64,000 nt of DNA from Paenibacillus agricola (GCF_011440305.1 NZ_JAAOIW010000004.1:248001-312000), one strand, 5' to 3'. Shown: positions 54,822 through 63,418, counted from the first letter of the stretch. Notes: generated from the sequence alone by a model not told the origin. Made by a program: numbers and translations.

Positions 54822-55325
54822 CTAAGTGGTAGGCGGACTTGCTTCCTGTAAAAAATAAATGGCTTTATCATATCCATCAGGTGTCATATAGTTTAGGGCA
54901 AGCGTGTGTTTCTTCGATTGAAAAAACATCCTGACCAAAGAGCTGCTTGTTTGCATATAAGGTGTATAGGGAGATAAGTAAATCGTGTCTGCCTCAGTGG
55001 AATTGCGTACAAACTGCTCAAGCTGCAGCTCATAATCCAAATCAGTGGCATTGCGAATCCCCCGTATCACAACATCGATCTTTTGCTCATTAATGTAGTT
55101 GGCCACTATGCCTTCGAAGGGTACAATATGGGCCCGTTGCCGAAATTCCGCAGGAACCGAAACCTCCACCAGCTCCGTTCTTTGCTGTAGGTTGAAATAA
55201 TGCGATTTGGCCCGGTTGTTGGCAATAATAATATGAACCTCATCAAACAGGTTAAACGCACGCTCAATAACAGACACATGCCCCAAGGTGATCGGATCGA
55301 AGCTTCCTGCATATACGGCTTTCAT
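54822..55325 (-). CDS. coaD: Phosphopantetheine adenylyltransferase (divergent)
   Basis: Nucleotidyltransferase of 167 residues that makes dephospho-CoA from phosphopantetheine and ATP. The N-terminal motif MKAVYAGSFDPITLGHVSVI has the catalytic His of GHxxx(I/L). VVIRGIRNATDLDYELQL matches the substrate loop. The C-terminal motif usually written ISSTxVRE is TSSSLVRMF here, and the preceding segment (IYLSPYTPYMQ) also departs from common bacterial CoaD. It could be the sole enzyme or a paralogue of a standard CoaD elsewhere. Transcribed after the RlmM-like methyltransferase gene; GGGGAGGG precedes the ATG. Confidence 0.82.
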   Translation of the reverse strand: MKAVYAGSFDPITLGHVSVIERAFNLFDEVHIIIANNRAKSHYFNLQQRTELVEVSVPAEFRQRAHIVPFEGIVANYINEQKIDVVIRGIRNATDLDYELQLEQFVRNSTEADTIYLSPYTPYMQTSSSLVRMFFQSKKHTLALNYMTPDGYDKAIYFLQEASPPTT

Positions 55326-55346
55326 TAAGAGCCCTCCCCAAACAGC

Positions 55347-56384
55347 TTATGACTTAATAAAAAATAAGGTTAATTCCTCGCGGTTATGGAAAAGCTGCTT
55401 TCCTTTTTGCAAGGAAAGCTCCGGCGACAGGTCGCCCACAAGCTCCCGCACCGTTTGGAACGCTTTTTTGTGCATTAGCTTAACAGTCAAAATGGCAGTG
55501 CCGCCCGTTCTGAGCGATGGCAGCAGCTCTTTAATAAGCCTCGCCATTTGTCTGGGGCTCCAGCTCATATCGCAAACGAGCAATTCATAGGCATCGGCCA
55601 ACAGCTTCACATCAGAAGCATTTTTCTGGTGGAAGGTCAGGTTCGGGTGCTTCAATAAAGCTTTATCCAGCTTGGCTGGATCAATCGCCGTTACCTTCAC
55701 TCCCCGCTCCAGCAGCAGAGATGTCCAGCCTCCAGGGGCTGCACCCACATCGAGTGCCATCTTGTATTGCGAGAAATCCAAGCCAAATACCTGCTCAGCC
55801 TCCAACAGCTTGAACTTGGCTCTGGAAAGCTGCCCTTCCTCTTTGCGAAAGCGAATGGCTCCACCAGACCAGTCCGACAAATTGTGCTCTGGCGCAGACA
55901 AGCCGATATAAGCTTTCTCAGGTGTCAGATAGAGCGACAGGATGAATTCGCCGCCTTTGGCTACAGGCTCCGTGGCATAAGCTTTGGTCAACGCAAGATC
56001 CAGCGCTTGCTTGTATTCGCCTTGAGACACCTTGGTAGCTAGCTGCTCGGTTTTACGAACCTGCACGGCAATAAGCGTGCCTGCCTCCAGCTTGATGCTG
56101 CTTGTCGCCCATTCCAGCAAGGAGTCCAGCTCGCCATCCCAATCCAGCTCTGCATCAACCGGTTGAATGTGGCGCAAAAACATCGGCTCCTGCTCCACCA
56201 GCCTTTGGGTCGCTTCGGCTTTGCCAAGTGGAAGCTCAAACCGGAAGGTTTCATTCGGCACCAGCTGGCTAAATTTGAAAGGAGGACCAAACAAGCGGAT
56301 GATTTCCTCCTGTGCCTGTTGTCCATAACCACGGTTAGCTGTACCAATAAAAGTGCTGCTTTGCAGCAGCTGCTCCTCCATCAT
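55347..56384 (-). CDS. RlmM-like SAM-dependent rRNA methyltransferase
   Basis: A 345-residue protein resembling RlmM, the 2'-O-methyltransferase for 23S rRNA C2498 in Escherichia coli. The N-terminal half looks THUMP-like; the C-terminal half has the FtsJ-type SAM fold with DVGAAPGGWTSLLLERG. The K-D-K-E catalytic residues may lie near LLVCDMSWSP and ILTVKLMHKK. ATG 56384 overlaps the TGA of the upstream ABC gene; a second ATG follows at once. The site in this organism is not proven to be C2498. Confidence 0.85.
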   Translation of the reverse strand: MMEEQLLQSSTFIGTANRGYGQQAQEEIIRLFGPPFKFSQLVPNETFRFELPLGKAEATQRLVEQEPMFLRHIQPVDAELDWDGELDSLLEWATSSIKLEAGTLIAVQVRKTEQLATKVSQGEYKQALDLALTKAYATEPVAKGGEFILSLYLTPEKAYIGLSAPEHNLSDWSGGAIRFRKEEGQLSRAKFKLLEAEQVFGLDFSQYKMALDVGAAPGGWTSLLLERGVKVTAIDPAKLDKALLKHPNLTFHQKNASDVKLLADAYELLVCDMSWSPRQMARLIKELLPSLRTGGTAILTVKLMHKKAFQTVRELVGDLSPELSLQKGKQLFHNREELTLFFIKS

Positions 56385-57154
56385 AGCACCTTGATCCAAG
56401 GGCGTCCTTGGAACCATTCCAGTGATACCGGCACCTGGAAGGCTTTCAGCAAATTGTCTTCATTCAGTACATCTTCCTTACGGCCTGATGCTACGAGCCT
56501 GCCTTCATCAATCAACGCCACATGCGTAAACATCGGCATAATTTCTTCAATATGATGGGTTACATATAAGACGGTAATATTTTGTTTGCCCAGCTGGTTA
56601 ACGGTTTCCAGCAACCGCTCCCGCTCATATAAATCCAAGCCTGAGCAAGGCTCATCCAGAATCAGGATCGAAGGGCTGGTCATCAGTGCCCGTGCCAGCA
56701 TCACTTTTTTGCGCTCACCTTGGGATAAGGTCCCTAACGGCTGATTAGCAAGATGGGAGAGGCGAATTTCGTCTAGCATGCCAAGCGCCTTGGTACGAAC
56801 CTCAGGCGAAATTTCCTGGTAAAAACGCAGAAACGCATACTCACCTGTAGCAATAACTTCCCAAACCGGGTCAGCTGGATTTAGCTTTTCATATAAAGAT
56901 TGGCTAATATAACCGATTTGCTTACGTACTTCCCGAACATCGCATTGTCCATAAATATGGTCCAATACTTGAACCTCGCCTTTGCTCGGAAATTGATAGC
57001 CGTTAATTAATTCCAGGATCGTCGTTTTCCCTGAACCGTTCTTGCCAAGAATAACCCAATGCTCGCCTTGCTGGACATGAAGTTCGATTTCGGACAAAAT
57101 CGCCCGTTCCTCACGTATAAAATGAATATTGCTTAATGATATCACTTGCTGCAT
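56381..57154 (-). CDS. ABC ATPase, YlmA-like
   Basis: Single ABC ATPase of 257 residues: Walker A LGKNGSGKTTILELING, Q-loop GYISQSL, signature LSQGERKKVMLARAL (Gln in place of the second Ser-Gly position), Walker B ILILDEPCSG and H-loop VTHHIEEIM. No permease gene is nearby. Resembles YlmA/ModF-like proteins, whose role is unclear. Coupled by an ATGA overlap to the rRNA methyltransferase gene. Confidence 0.87.
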   Translation of the reverse strand: MQQVISLSNIHFIREERAILSEIELHVQQGEHWVILGKNGSGKTTILELINGYQFPSKGEVQVLDHIYGQCDVREVRKQIGYISQSLYEKLNPADPVWEVIATGEYAFLRFYQEISPEVRTKALGMLDEIRLSHLANQPLGTLSQGERKKVMLARALMTSPSILILDEPCSGLDLYERERLLETVNQLGKQNITVLYVTHHIEEIMPMFTHVALIDEGRLVASGRKEDVLNEDNLLKAFQVPVSLEWFQGRPWIKVL

Positions 57155-57163
57155 AGTACAAGA

Positions 57164-58018
57164 TCACAACCTATTCTTTGCTGTTTTGGCTAGCTTACGT
57201 ACATATTCTACTTCCTGGGCATGTGATCCGTGCTCATCCTTTGGTGTCTCCAAAAAGATCGGTATTCCCTGAAGAGCTGGGCTCTGAAGAAATTCGCGAA
57301 ATCGCGCTTCACCAATAGTCCCTTGTCCAATTGGCGCATGGCGGTCCTTCTTCATGCCACCAGCATAAAGTGAATCGTTCAGATGGATAGCTTGTACATG
57401 GTCAAAGTAGCCTAAAAGGTTTCCTTTGGCCTCTAATTGGGTCCAGCCTTCCTTATGTGATGGCCATAGTCCACAAGCATACGCATGGCAGGTATCGAAG
57501 CAAAAACCGATATGCTCGCGATGCTCGGATAAGCTGCGAATTTGCACAAGCTCCTCCAGCATCGTTCCCATTAAGGTGCCTTCCCCCGCTTGATTCTCAA
57601 TCAGTAGCTTGGCTTTACCTTTCCAATCTACAAGCACGGCATGTAAACATTGTATAATATTTTTGTAGCCTTGTAACGGGTCTACGCCTTTATATTTGCC
57701 AAAATGCACCACAACCCCAATCGAGCCGCAGGCTTCAGCGATTTCAAGATCATTGCGTAGCGAAATAATGGTAGCTTCTCTTAGCTGCAAATCCTCGGAA
57801 GCCAGGTTCGTTGGGTAAGGCGAATGGGCTATAGAAACGATCCCCTGCTGGTGGCAATAATCGGCGCAAGCCTGGGCATCTGGAGCATTCCAGCTTTTGA
57901 CGCTTAAGGAGCGCGGATTTTTCGGGAAATATTGAAAAGCATTGGCATTTAATGTTTTCGCTATCATAGCGGCTTTAGTAAAGCCTTGGCGAATACTGAG
58001 GTGGCAACCGATATTCAT
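57164..58018 (-). CDS. nfo: Endonuclease IV
   Basis: Zinc-dependent AP endonuclease of 284 residues with a TIM-barrel fold, acting in base-excision repair. MNIGCHLSIRQGF at the start, IAHSPYPTNLAS, VVHFGKYKG, LLIENQAGEG, GFCFDTCHAYACG and AIHLNDS supply the conserved His, Glu and Asp zinc ligands. GGGGGG lies five bases before the ATG. Ten bases downstream of mutM on the same strand, so both steps of oxidised-base repair are encoded together. Confidence 0.95.
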   Translation of the reverse strand: MNIGCHLSIRQGFTKAAMIAKTLNANAFQYFPKNPRSLSVKSWNAPDAQACADYCHQQGIVSIAHSPYPTNLASEDLQLREATIISLRNDLEIAEACGSIGVVVHFGKYKGVDPLQGYKNIIQCLHAVLVDWKGKAKLLIENQAGEGTLMGTMLEELVQIRSLSEHREHIGFCFDTCHAYACGLWPSHKEGWTQLEAKGNLLGYFDHVQAIHLNDSLYAGGMKKDRHAPIGQGTIGEARFREFLQSPALQGIPIFLETPKDEHGSHAQEVEYVRKLAKTAKNRL

Positions 58019-58028
58019 CCCAACCCCC

Positions 58029-58838
58029 CTAAACCTGGCATAACAAGCAGCAAAAAGATTTTTTGGACGAAACGTCCATACGGCTCAATGGAGTGCCGCA
58101 ATTCACGCACGGCTCTCCTTCACGGTCATACACACGGCAACGGGCGTCCGCCCCTCCGGTCAGGGTATCGCCGACAAATAAAGGCATTTCCATATAACCG
58201 CCATATTGTATGGCCTCGTGCAACACATTCTGCATCGATTCGTACAAACGCCGAAGCTCGTCCTGATCAAGCTGGCTGCAGTGTCTGGCTGGAAGCAACC
58301 CGGCTTTAAAGCAGATTTCATCCGAATAACAATTACCGATACCCGATAATACGCTTTGATCCACTAATGTGGATTTTAAGGTGCCTTTTTTCGTATGTAA
58401 GAGCTGTATACATTTGTCCTCAGTAAACTGGCTGACCAATGGCTCAGGACCCAGCTTGCTGAGTAAAGCATCTACATCTTGAGAGCTATGCAAGTGAAAG
58501 TAGCCTAGCCTTAAGCCGATAAAATACAGATGCTGCTCATTCCAGCTTATCGTTATTTGTACGGTTCGTTCAGGCTTCTGCGCTGAAGTTCCATAAAACA
58601 TCATACCTCCAAGCATCAGATGCAGCACAAGTACTTTAGAGCTGCTCAAATGAAAGAGCAGATGCTTCGCTCGCCTTTCAATTGAAACAATGGCAGCCCC
58701 AATTAATTGCTGCTGAAATTCGTCCACAGGGACGTTAATCGATTTCTCGCGCTCCACTTCGACCCCAGTTATGGGCTTCCCTACTATTCTCTTGGATAAC
58801 AGTAGCTTATAGTTTTCCATTTCAGGCAATTCCGGCAT
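58029..58838 (-). CDS. mutM: Formamidopyrimidine-DNA glycosylase (Fpg/Nei family)
   Basis: Bifunctional glycosylase/AP lyase of 269 residues. The catalytic N-terminal Pro is in MPELPEMENYKLLL. The helix-two-turn-helix has SVLSGIGNCYSDEICFKAGL. The C-terminal zinc finger is CRVYDREGEPCVNCGTPL, then SFCCLLCQV, with four suitably spaced Cys. ATG 58838 has AGGAGGTGG upstream; the longer frame would bury the catalytic Pro and is rejected. Whether it prefers 8-oxoG (Fpg) or oxidised pyrimidines (Nei) cannot be read here. Confidence 0.92.
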   Translation of the reverse strand: MPELPEMENYKLLLSKRIVGKPITGVEVEREKSINVPVDEFQQQLIGAAIVSIERRAKHLLFHLSSSKVLVLHLMLGGMMFYGTSAQKPERTVQITISWNEQHLYFIGLRLGYFHLHSSQDVDALLSKLGPEPLVSQFTEDKCIQLLHTKKGTLKSTLVDQSVLSGIGNCYSDEICFKAGLLPARHCSQLDQDELRRLYESMQNVLHEAIQYGGYMEMPLFVGDTLTGGADARCRVYDREGEPCVNCGTPLSRMDVSSKKSFCCLLCQV

Positions 58839-58924
58839 AGGTATCCACCTCCTTACTAAACTGTTTGCCCAAAAAGGCCACATTTTAATATAGGAGGCTA
58901 TTCCTAATTTGCGTATGGCTTCGC

Positions 58925-60454
58925 TTAAATGAGGCTATCCATCACGGCAACTGCCTCAACTGGATTAGTGGCCACGCGACTGCGGCGGCGAGCTGGCGGC
59001 TTGCTATCGGATAAGGCAGCACGACTCTCGGCCTTAGCTATTTTTTGGCGCAGCCTCTGGATTCTTTTTTCCAAATTAGCTGCTTCAGCCAGTTGGGCCT
59101 TATCCACGGCCTTGGCAGCTTGCCCTCTTCCCTTAGCATGAAACCCATTGTCTTTAGCTTGAAGCCTATGCCCGAAGGAGCGTTTTAACGCTTGCTGGCG
59201 CCAGCATTGGTCGACGGCCTGCAAAGCATATTGAAGAGCTAAGCTATATTGCTTCTCACGATGCTCATAATGCATAGATAGCTCGATATAGGGCTCTACA
59301 GAAGCGGTTGTCCTCTCGCCTTTGCGCTCCACATACAGCATCCACAAGCTCCGGGCATCCGCATATCGCTGCCGCTGCTTATACAGCTGTGCCAGAGGCA
59401 GCAAATAGCTATCGGAGCCCTCCTGCGGTTCTGGAGCTTCCGTGCCGCAGATCCGTTGCTCCAGCAGCTCCAAGGCTTGAGCCGCTAACTCGGACAAGCT
59501 TAACTTATCCAGCCAGACCCCTAAGCGGTACAGCTCTTCAAGCCCCATTGCCGAGAGCTTGCTTTGCCCGCTCAATACCTTGGCGAAATGGACAGATAAA
59601 CCTGCTAAAGATAAAATATCAAGCTCGTTATGGATAAATACCCCTTCAACGATTGAGACATCACGCTCAGCCAAATATTGAAAATACAACGCAGGTGCCA
59701 ATGAGCCAGGCACATCGTCCTTTCTAATAACGCCCAGCTGCTCCTCCTCTACCTTGCCTAGACGGCATGAAGGCATGGTATGCTTCCACAAGCTTCGGGA
59801 GGGATATAAAAAATCAAAATGTCCGGCAATCGGAATTTCCGCTCGAATCCGGTTTAAAATATAACGATTTTTAATAATTGGCCAATCAAAGGTTTTGCCA
59901 TTATAGGTGACCAAGTAAGGATGGCTTCCAAGCTTCTCCTTCAAGTGATGGAGCATGCTGAGCTCCTCGCCGGGGTCGCGTATAAACATTTGCTCGACAA
60001 TGAATTGCTCGCCTTCATAGAACCCGATACCGATCATAAAAGCAACATTGCCTGCACCAATACCTAACCCCGTTGTCTCAATATCCAGATAAAGCAATTG
60101 CTCATGGGAAAAGCCGGCAGTAGCTTCCGGTTCACCGCCATTTGCCGGCAGGAGAGCTAGCAGTAGCTCGGCTCCGCCTGCCAATTCACTAAGCATATAA
60201 TCGCCGTGCAAGGTTTGGCTTGCATAAGAGCATCGCCGCATAACGAACGAGCCCCATTCATTACATTCCATATGTGCCCCTATCGTTGCCCATTCACCAC
60301 CTTGGGCCACATCCTGCTCGTTGCTTAAAGCCTCAGCCTGCAGGCTATTTGCCGGCACAGCCGTTGCCACAGCCTCCAATGCGCCAGCCTCCGCTCTAGG
60401 CGAATTGCCAGACGGCTTATTATGTCGCAGCAGCCTTTCACGCAGCATACTCAT
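58925..60454 (-). CDS. mrfB: MrfB-like exonuclease (YprB)
   Basis: In Bacillus subtilis MrfA (YprA) and MrfB (YprB) form a nucleotide-excision pathway for mitomycin damage. This 509-residue protein has the RNase H-like exonuclease domain at about 145-310: YLDIETTGLGIGAGNVAFMI (first acidic motif), YNGKTFDWPIIKNRY (second) and HNELDILSLAG (third). A helical, repeat-like C-terminal region and a basic tail (ARRRSRVATN) follow. The N-terminus is also extended, so the protein is about 100 residues longer than I recall for YprB. Its ATG overlaps the stop of the 53-residue ORF (ATGA) after a GGGGGTG ribosome site. Confidence 0.92.
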   Translation of the reverse strand: MSMLRERLLRHNKPSGNSPRAEAGALEAVATAVPANSLQAEALSNEQDVAQGGEWATIGAHMECNEWGSFVMRRCSYASQTLHGDYMLSELAGGAELLLALLPANGGEPEATAGFSHEQLLYLDIETTGLGIGAGNVAFMIGIGFYEGEQFIVEQMFIRDPGEELSMLHHLKEKLGSHPYLVTYNGKTFDWPIIKNRYILNRIRAEIPIAGHFDFLYPSRSLWKHTMPSCRLGKVEEEQLGVIRKDDVPGSLAPALYFQYLAERDVSIVEGVFIHNELDILSLAGLSVHFAKVLSGQSKLSAMGLEELYRLGVWLDKLSLSELAAQALELLEQRICGTEAPEPQEGSDSYLLPLAQLYKQRQRYADARSLWMLYVERKGERTTASVEPYIELSMHYEHREKQYSLALQYALQAVDQCWRQQALKRSFGHRLQAKDNGFHAKGRGQAAKAVDKAQLAEAANLEKRIQRLRQKIAKAESRAALSDSKPPARRRSRVATNPVEAVAVMDSLI

Positions 60455-60612
60455 GGAAACACCCCCAGCTTATTTATTAGGCTTAAGCCGACCCCATAAA
60501 GCGGCGCAATATACACCGGCACCTTGGAGTGGCCGAGCAGGGCAAGCTGCAAATCATTCGTTGAGCTGCCTGCTGCTACTTGCACAGACCCTCGTAATTG
60601 TATGGTTATCAT
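60451..60612 (-). CDS. Small ORF locked between mrfA and mrfB (53 residues)
   Basis: A 53-residue frame, too short for default gene callers. Its ATG overlaps the mrfA stop (ATGA) with GGAG five bases upstream, and its TGA overlaps the mrfB start (ATGA). The product begins MITIQLRGSVQVAAGSS, continues through ALLGHSKVPVYIAPLYG and ends LINKLGVFP. It is moderately hydrophobic with no signal peptide, Cys or charged tail; the N-terminal part is compatible with a beta strand and the C-terminal part with a short amphipathic or membrane-near helix. I recognise no family. The tight double coupling implies dose-matched synthesis with MrfA and MrfB, so a small accessory subunit is the leading idea (inference). 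Confidence 0.75.
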   Translation of the reverse strand: MITIQLRGSVQVAAGSSTNDLQLALLGHSKVPVYIAPLYGVGLSLINKLGVFP

Positions 60613-62858
60613 AAGAGCTCCAATAACTCTATACTTTTTATCTTAGCGTTAATACCTTCTATTTCAGTTCCTATACAGGAGGGGCAACCGTCTTCGCACG
60701 GGCATTTATTTATGAGATTTTTGGCAGCGGTCTTTACTTCGTCGAATCGTTTAAATACATCTTCAGCTAAACCGATACCGCCAGGGTAATGATCGTAAAT
60801 AAATACGGTAGGCAAGCCCGTATGCGCCGCCCGTATTTGGGAAACGACGTGGATATCATTACGGTCGCACATGACATGGATGGGTACAATATGGCGTAAG
60901 ACATTAGCGATTCCCAGCAATAATTGCTCTATGACCTTTACTCCTATTTCCGGGTCTACTTCCTTCAACTCTACCCAGGCGGCGCTAGTATGCAATTCTT
61001 CTTCAGGTAACGTTATGGGGCCATACCCTATATTTTCAAAAGTGGTAAGCTTGATTTTTTTAAACATAGTAGGCATGACATTGACTACCACATCCCCATA
61101 ATTTACAGTTGTCGTTCTTCGGCTAACGGTCCTGTCAATTTCTAAAACCTTTAATTGCACCGCCAGGTTAGCGTCTGTGTAATATTCTACATCCACTTGT
61201 CTTACATAAGCCTTTTTATGCTCCCAATCTAGTTTCTCTACCTGGAATTGCGTGCCCTCGTGTAAATAGATCGCTTCATCATGAAGCAGGGTCATAGCGC
61301 TAAAGCGGTCCATTTCCCCAATAATCCGTACGTTAGCGATATCCGATTGGTCCACAATAACTACATTCTCCTGGGCAGCCGACCGCAGACTAATATTACT
61401 CGCTGGGAAAGAGTCGCTAGCCCAATAAAATGTCGCATTGGAATGGTGCAGCACACGTTCTTCTACCAAATATTCCATAATATCTGTTACGTCTAAAGGT
61501 CCAAATTCTTCCCCTCGTTTAAACGGAATTTCATATGCCGCGCACCTTAAATGATCCACTAAAATTATTAAATTTTCGGGGTTAATCCTAGCGGATTCTG
61601 GCGACCTATCAAAAAAGTATTCAGGGTTCTGAATAATATATTGGTCAATAGGCGTGGAACTAGCAATCATTAAAATTAGGGCTTCTCCATGCCTTCTTCC
61701 CGCACGACCCGCCTGCTGCCAGGTACTAGCTACGCTTCCAGGATATCCAGTCATGATACACACTTGTAATTGCCCAATGTCTACCCCTAATTCTAAAGCG
61801 TTGGTACTGACCACTCCCAGAATGTCGCCGTCCCGTAATCCTTTTTCAATTTCTCGCCGTTGCTTGGGCAGGTAGCCCCCGCGATACCCTCTTATAGTTT
61901 TGGCGCCCAGCTCGTTTTTAACAAGCCCCTGGAGGTGGCTGAGAATAATTTCTACCCTCACCCGACTCCGGGCAAAAATAATAGTCTGTATGTTATTCTT
62001 CAAAAATTCTTTGGCAAGAAGATTAACCTCCACCGTAGCACTTTTTCGAATGTTAAGCGGCTTATTAACAATAGGCGGGTTATAAAACACAAAATGTTTA
62101 CGCCCCCTTGGCGCCCCGTTATCGTCAATCAACCTCATGGGGGTACCCGTCAATTGTTCCGCTAATTCCTTCGGATTTGCAATGGTGGCGGATGTACAGA
62201 TAAATATAGGCCGGCTGCCGTAAAATTCACATACCCGTTTAAGCCTTCGTACCACATTAGCTACATGGCTACCAAAAACCCCACGGTATGTATGTAATTC
62301 GTCTATCACAATATATTTTAAATTGCTAAACAGGCTAACCCATTTTGTATGGTGTGGTAAAATCGCCGAATGCAGCATATCGGGATTTGTTATAACAATA
62401 TGCCCTGATTTTTTTACGATTTGGCGTATTGCAGGGGATGTATCCCCATCATAGGTATAGCTTTTTATATCCATGCCCATTTCCTTAATGATTTCGTTTA
62501 GCTCGCTTTTCTGATCTTGTGCCAGAGCTTTTGTTGGGAATAAGTATAAGGCGCGGCTGGTATCATCTTCAGCAATAGCTTGTAACACAGGTAGGTTATA
62601 GCATAGGGTTTTACCTGAAGCTGTTGGGGTTACCGTAACAATGTTCTCCCCTTTTTGCAGCGTTTCGTAAGCTGAAAACTGGTGAGTATAGAGTTCTTCT
62701 ATGCCCCGTTGGTTTAAAGCTGATTGTATTCTAGGATCTACGCTTACGGGGATGGGTCTGGTTTTGGCTGCTTGCGGTTCAATTTCATGCCAATTGCTTA
62801 TATTGTCGTTGGCTCTTAATTCAGTTATCAATTCGGAAAGTGACTTTTTTCTCAGCAT
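60609..62858 (-). CDS. mrfA: MrfA-like DEAD/DEAH-box helicase (YprA)
   Basis: Superfamily 2 DNA helicase of 749 residues. Motif I TPTASGKTLCYNLPVL, motif II VIDELHTYRG (DELH), motif III CTSATIANP and motif VI QQAGRAGRRHG are present. The C-terminal MrfA domain ends in a four-Cys cluster (KCPCEDGCPSCIG) that probably binds zinc. The helicase and Cys domains match YprA, the partner of the YprB exonuclease in mitomycin repair. AGAGGTG precedes the ATG. A LexA-like box lies about 30 bases upstream. Confidence 0.95.
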   Translation of the reverse strand: MLRKKSLSELITELRANDNISNWHEIEPQAAKTRPIPVSVDPRIQSALNQRGIEELYTHQFSAYETLQKGENIVTVTPTASGKTLCYNLPVLQAIAEDDTSRALYLFPTKALAQDQKSELNEIIKEMGMDIKSYTYDGDTSPAIRQIVKKSGHIVITNPDMLHSAILPHHTKWVSLFSNLKYIVIDELHTYRGVFGSHVANVVRRLKRVCEFYGSRPIFICTSATIANPKELAEQLTGTPMRLIDDNGAPRGRKHFVFYNPPIVNKPLNIRKSATVEVNLLAKEFLKNNIQTIIFARSRVRVEIILSHLQGLVKNELGAKTIRGYRGGYLPKQRREIEKGLRDGDILGVVSTNALELGVDIGQLQVCIMTGYPGSVASTWQQAGRAGRRHGEALILMIASSTPIDQYIIQNPEYFFDRSPESARINPENLIILVDHLRCAAYEIPFKRGEEFGPLDVTDIMEYLVEERVLHHSNATFYWASDSFPASNISLRSAAQENVVIVDQSDIANVRIIGEMDRFSAMTLLHDEAIYLHEGTQFQVEKLDWEHKKAYVRQVDVEYYTDANLAVQLKVLEIDRTVSRRTTTVNYGDVVVNVMPTMFKKIKLTTFENIGYGPITLPEEELHTSAAWVELKEVDPEIGVKVIEQLLLGIANVLRHIVPIHVMCDRNDIHVVSQIRAAHTGLPTVFIYDHYPGGIGLAEDVFKRFDEVKTAAKNLINKCPCEDGCPSCIGTEIEGINAKIKSIELLELL

Positions 62859-62888
62859 GTGATTTCACCTCTTAAAGATACAGTTTAC

Positions 62889-62902
62889 CGAATATTTGTT
62901 CG
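62889..62902 (-). promoter_or_regulatory. LexA (DinR)-like box upstream of mrfA
   Basis: CGAATATTTGTTCG (written on the plus strand) matches 12 of 14 positions of the Bacillus LexA box CGAACATATGTTCG. It is 31-44 bases before the mrfA ATG, a typical operator position. No clear promoter hexamers were fixed around it. Similarity seen; LexA binding inferred. Confidence 0.5.
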
Positions 62903-62918
62903 GTTGAACAGACCTTTA

Positions 62919-63077
62919 TTAAACAAACACAGCTTTACGGCAATAACGGCATTTTTTACAGTCTATAACAACGGGCTGCTCTCTGTAATCGTACTGAAAT
63001 AGCCCTGAACGGGATCGCTGATCCGCCAGGGCTTGAAGGCAAATCTCGACTTGCGAGAGTTGCGGGCTGGTATACAT
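62919..63077 (-). CDS. Possible small zinc-ribbon-like protein (52 residues)
   Basis: A 53-codon frame from ATG 63077. The N-terminal part is helical and charged (SQVEICLQALADQRSRSG), and the C-terminus has three Cys in VIDCKKCRYCRKAVFV, a CxxCxxC pattern like half of a zinc ribbon. No stop interrupts it and composition looks natural, but the ribosome site is weak. It would precede mrfA by 60 bases on the same strand, with the LexA-like box in between. A longer frame at 62956-63261 in another phase is less protein-like and is rejected. Confidence 0.5.
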   Translation of the reverse strand: MYTSPQLSQVEICLQALADQRSRSGLFQYDYREQPVVIDCKKCRYCRKAVFV

Positions 63078-63118
63078 ATGGGGTCACATCACAATTACAA
63101 TATGGCACAGTTACAGCC

Positions 63119-63331
63119 TTACAGTAAATCCGAGGAGTCGTCATAATCGTACCTAATGCCATCTTGCTCAACCTTTTGTAAGTAGGATACACCTTGTGCG
63201 GCAACTGAATTATTTTGCAGCTTAAGTAATACCTCGCGATACTGCTGGGCTCTAGAGCCATTCGATTCTTTACTCATAGCCAAATGCAACGCCTGCTCGA
63301 TTACGACAATATCATGACTGGTAAAATCCAT
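63119..63331 (-). CDS. Small hypothetical protein
   Basis: A 70-residue soluble protein with two likely helices (HDIVVIEQALHLAMSKE and AQQYREVLLKLQNNS) and an acidic end (RYDYDDSSDLL). AGGAGGG seven bases before ATG 63331 sets the start and strongly supports translation. Family not recognised. The next genes on this strand are the small zinc-ribbon-like frame and mrfA. Confidence 0.75.
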   Translation of the reverse strand: MDFTSHDIVVIEQALHLAMSKESNGSRAQQYREVLLKLQNNSVAAQGVSYLQKVEQDGIRYDYDDSSDLL

Positions 63332-63418
63332 ACAGCAGCCCTCCTGGGTGTTGTTTTTCACCTGAGCTAGTATATCCCTGGAGGGATGGGGATATGCATT
63401 TCCCGCTTGATCCGCAAC

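Noticed and set aside
62956-63261. 101-residue minus-strand frame
   Set aside because: It overlaps a well-supported 70-residue gene with an AGGAGGG site in another frame and has no ribosome site. A shorter frame in the same region with a CxxCxxC end looks more protein-like.
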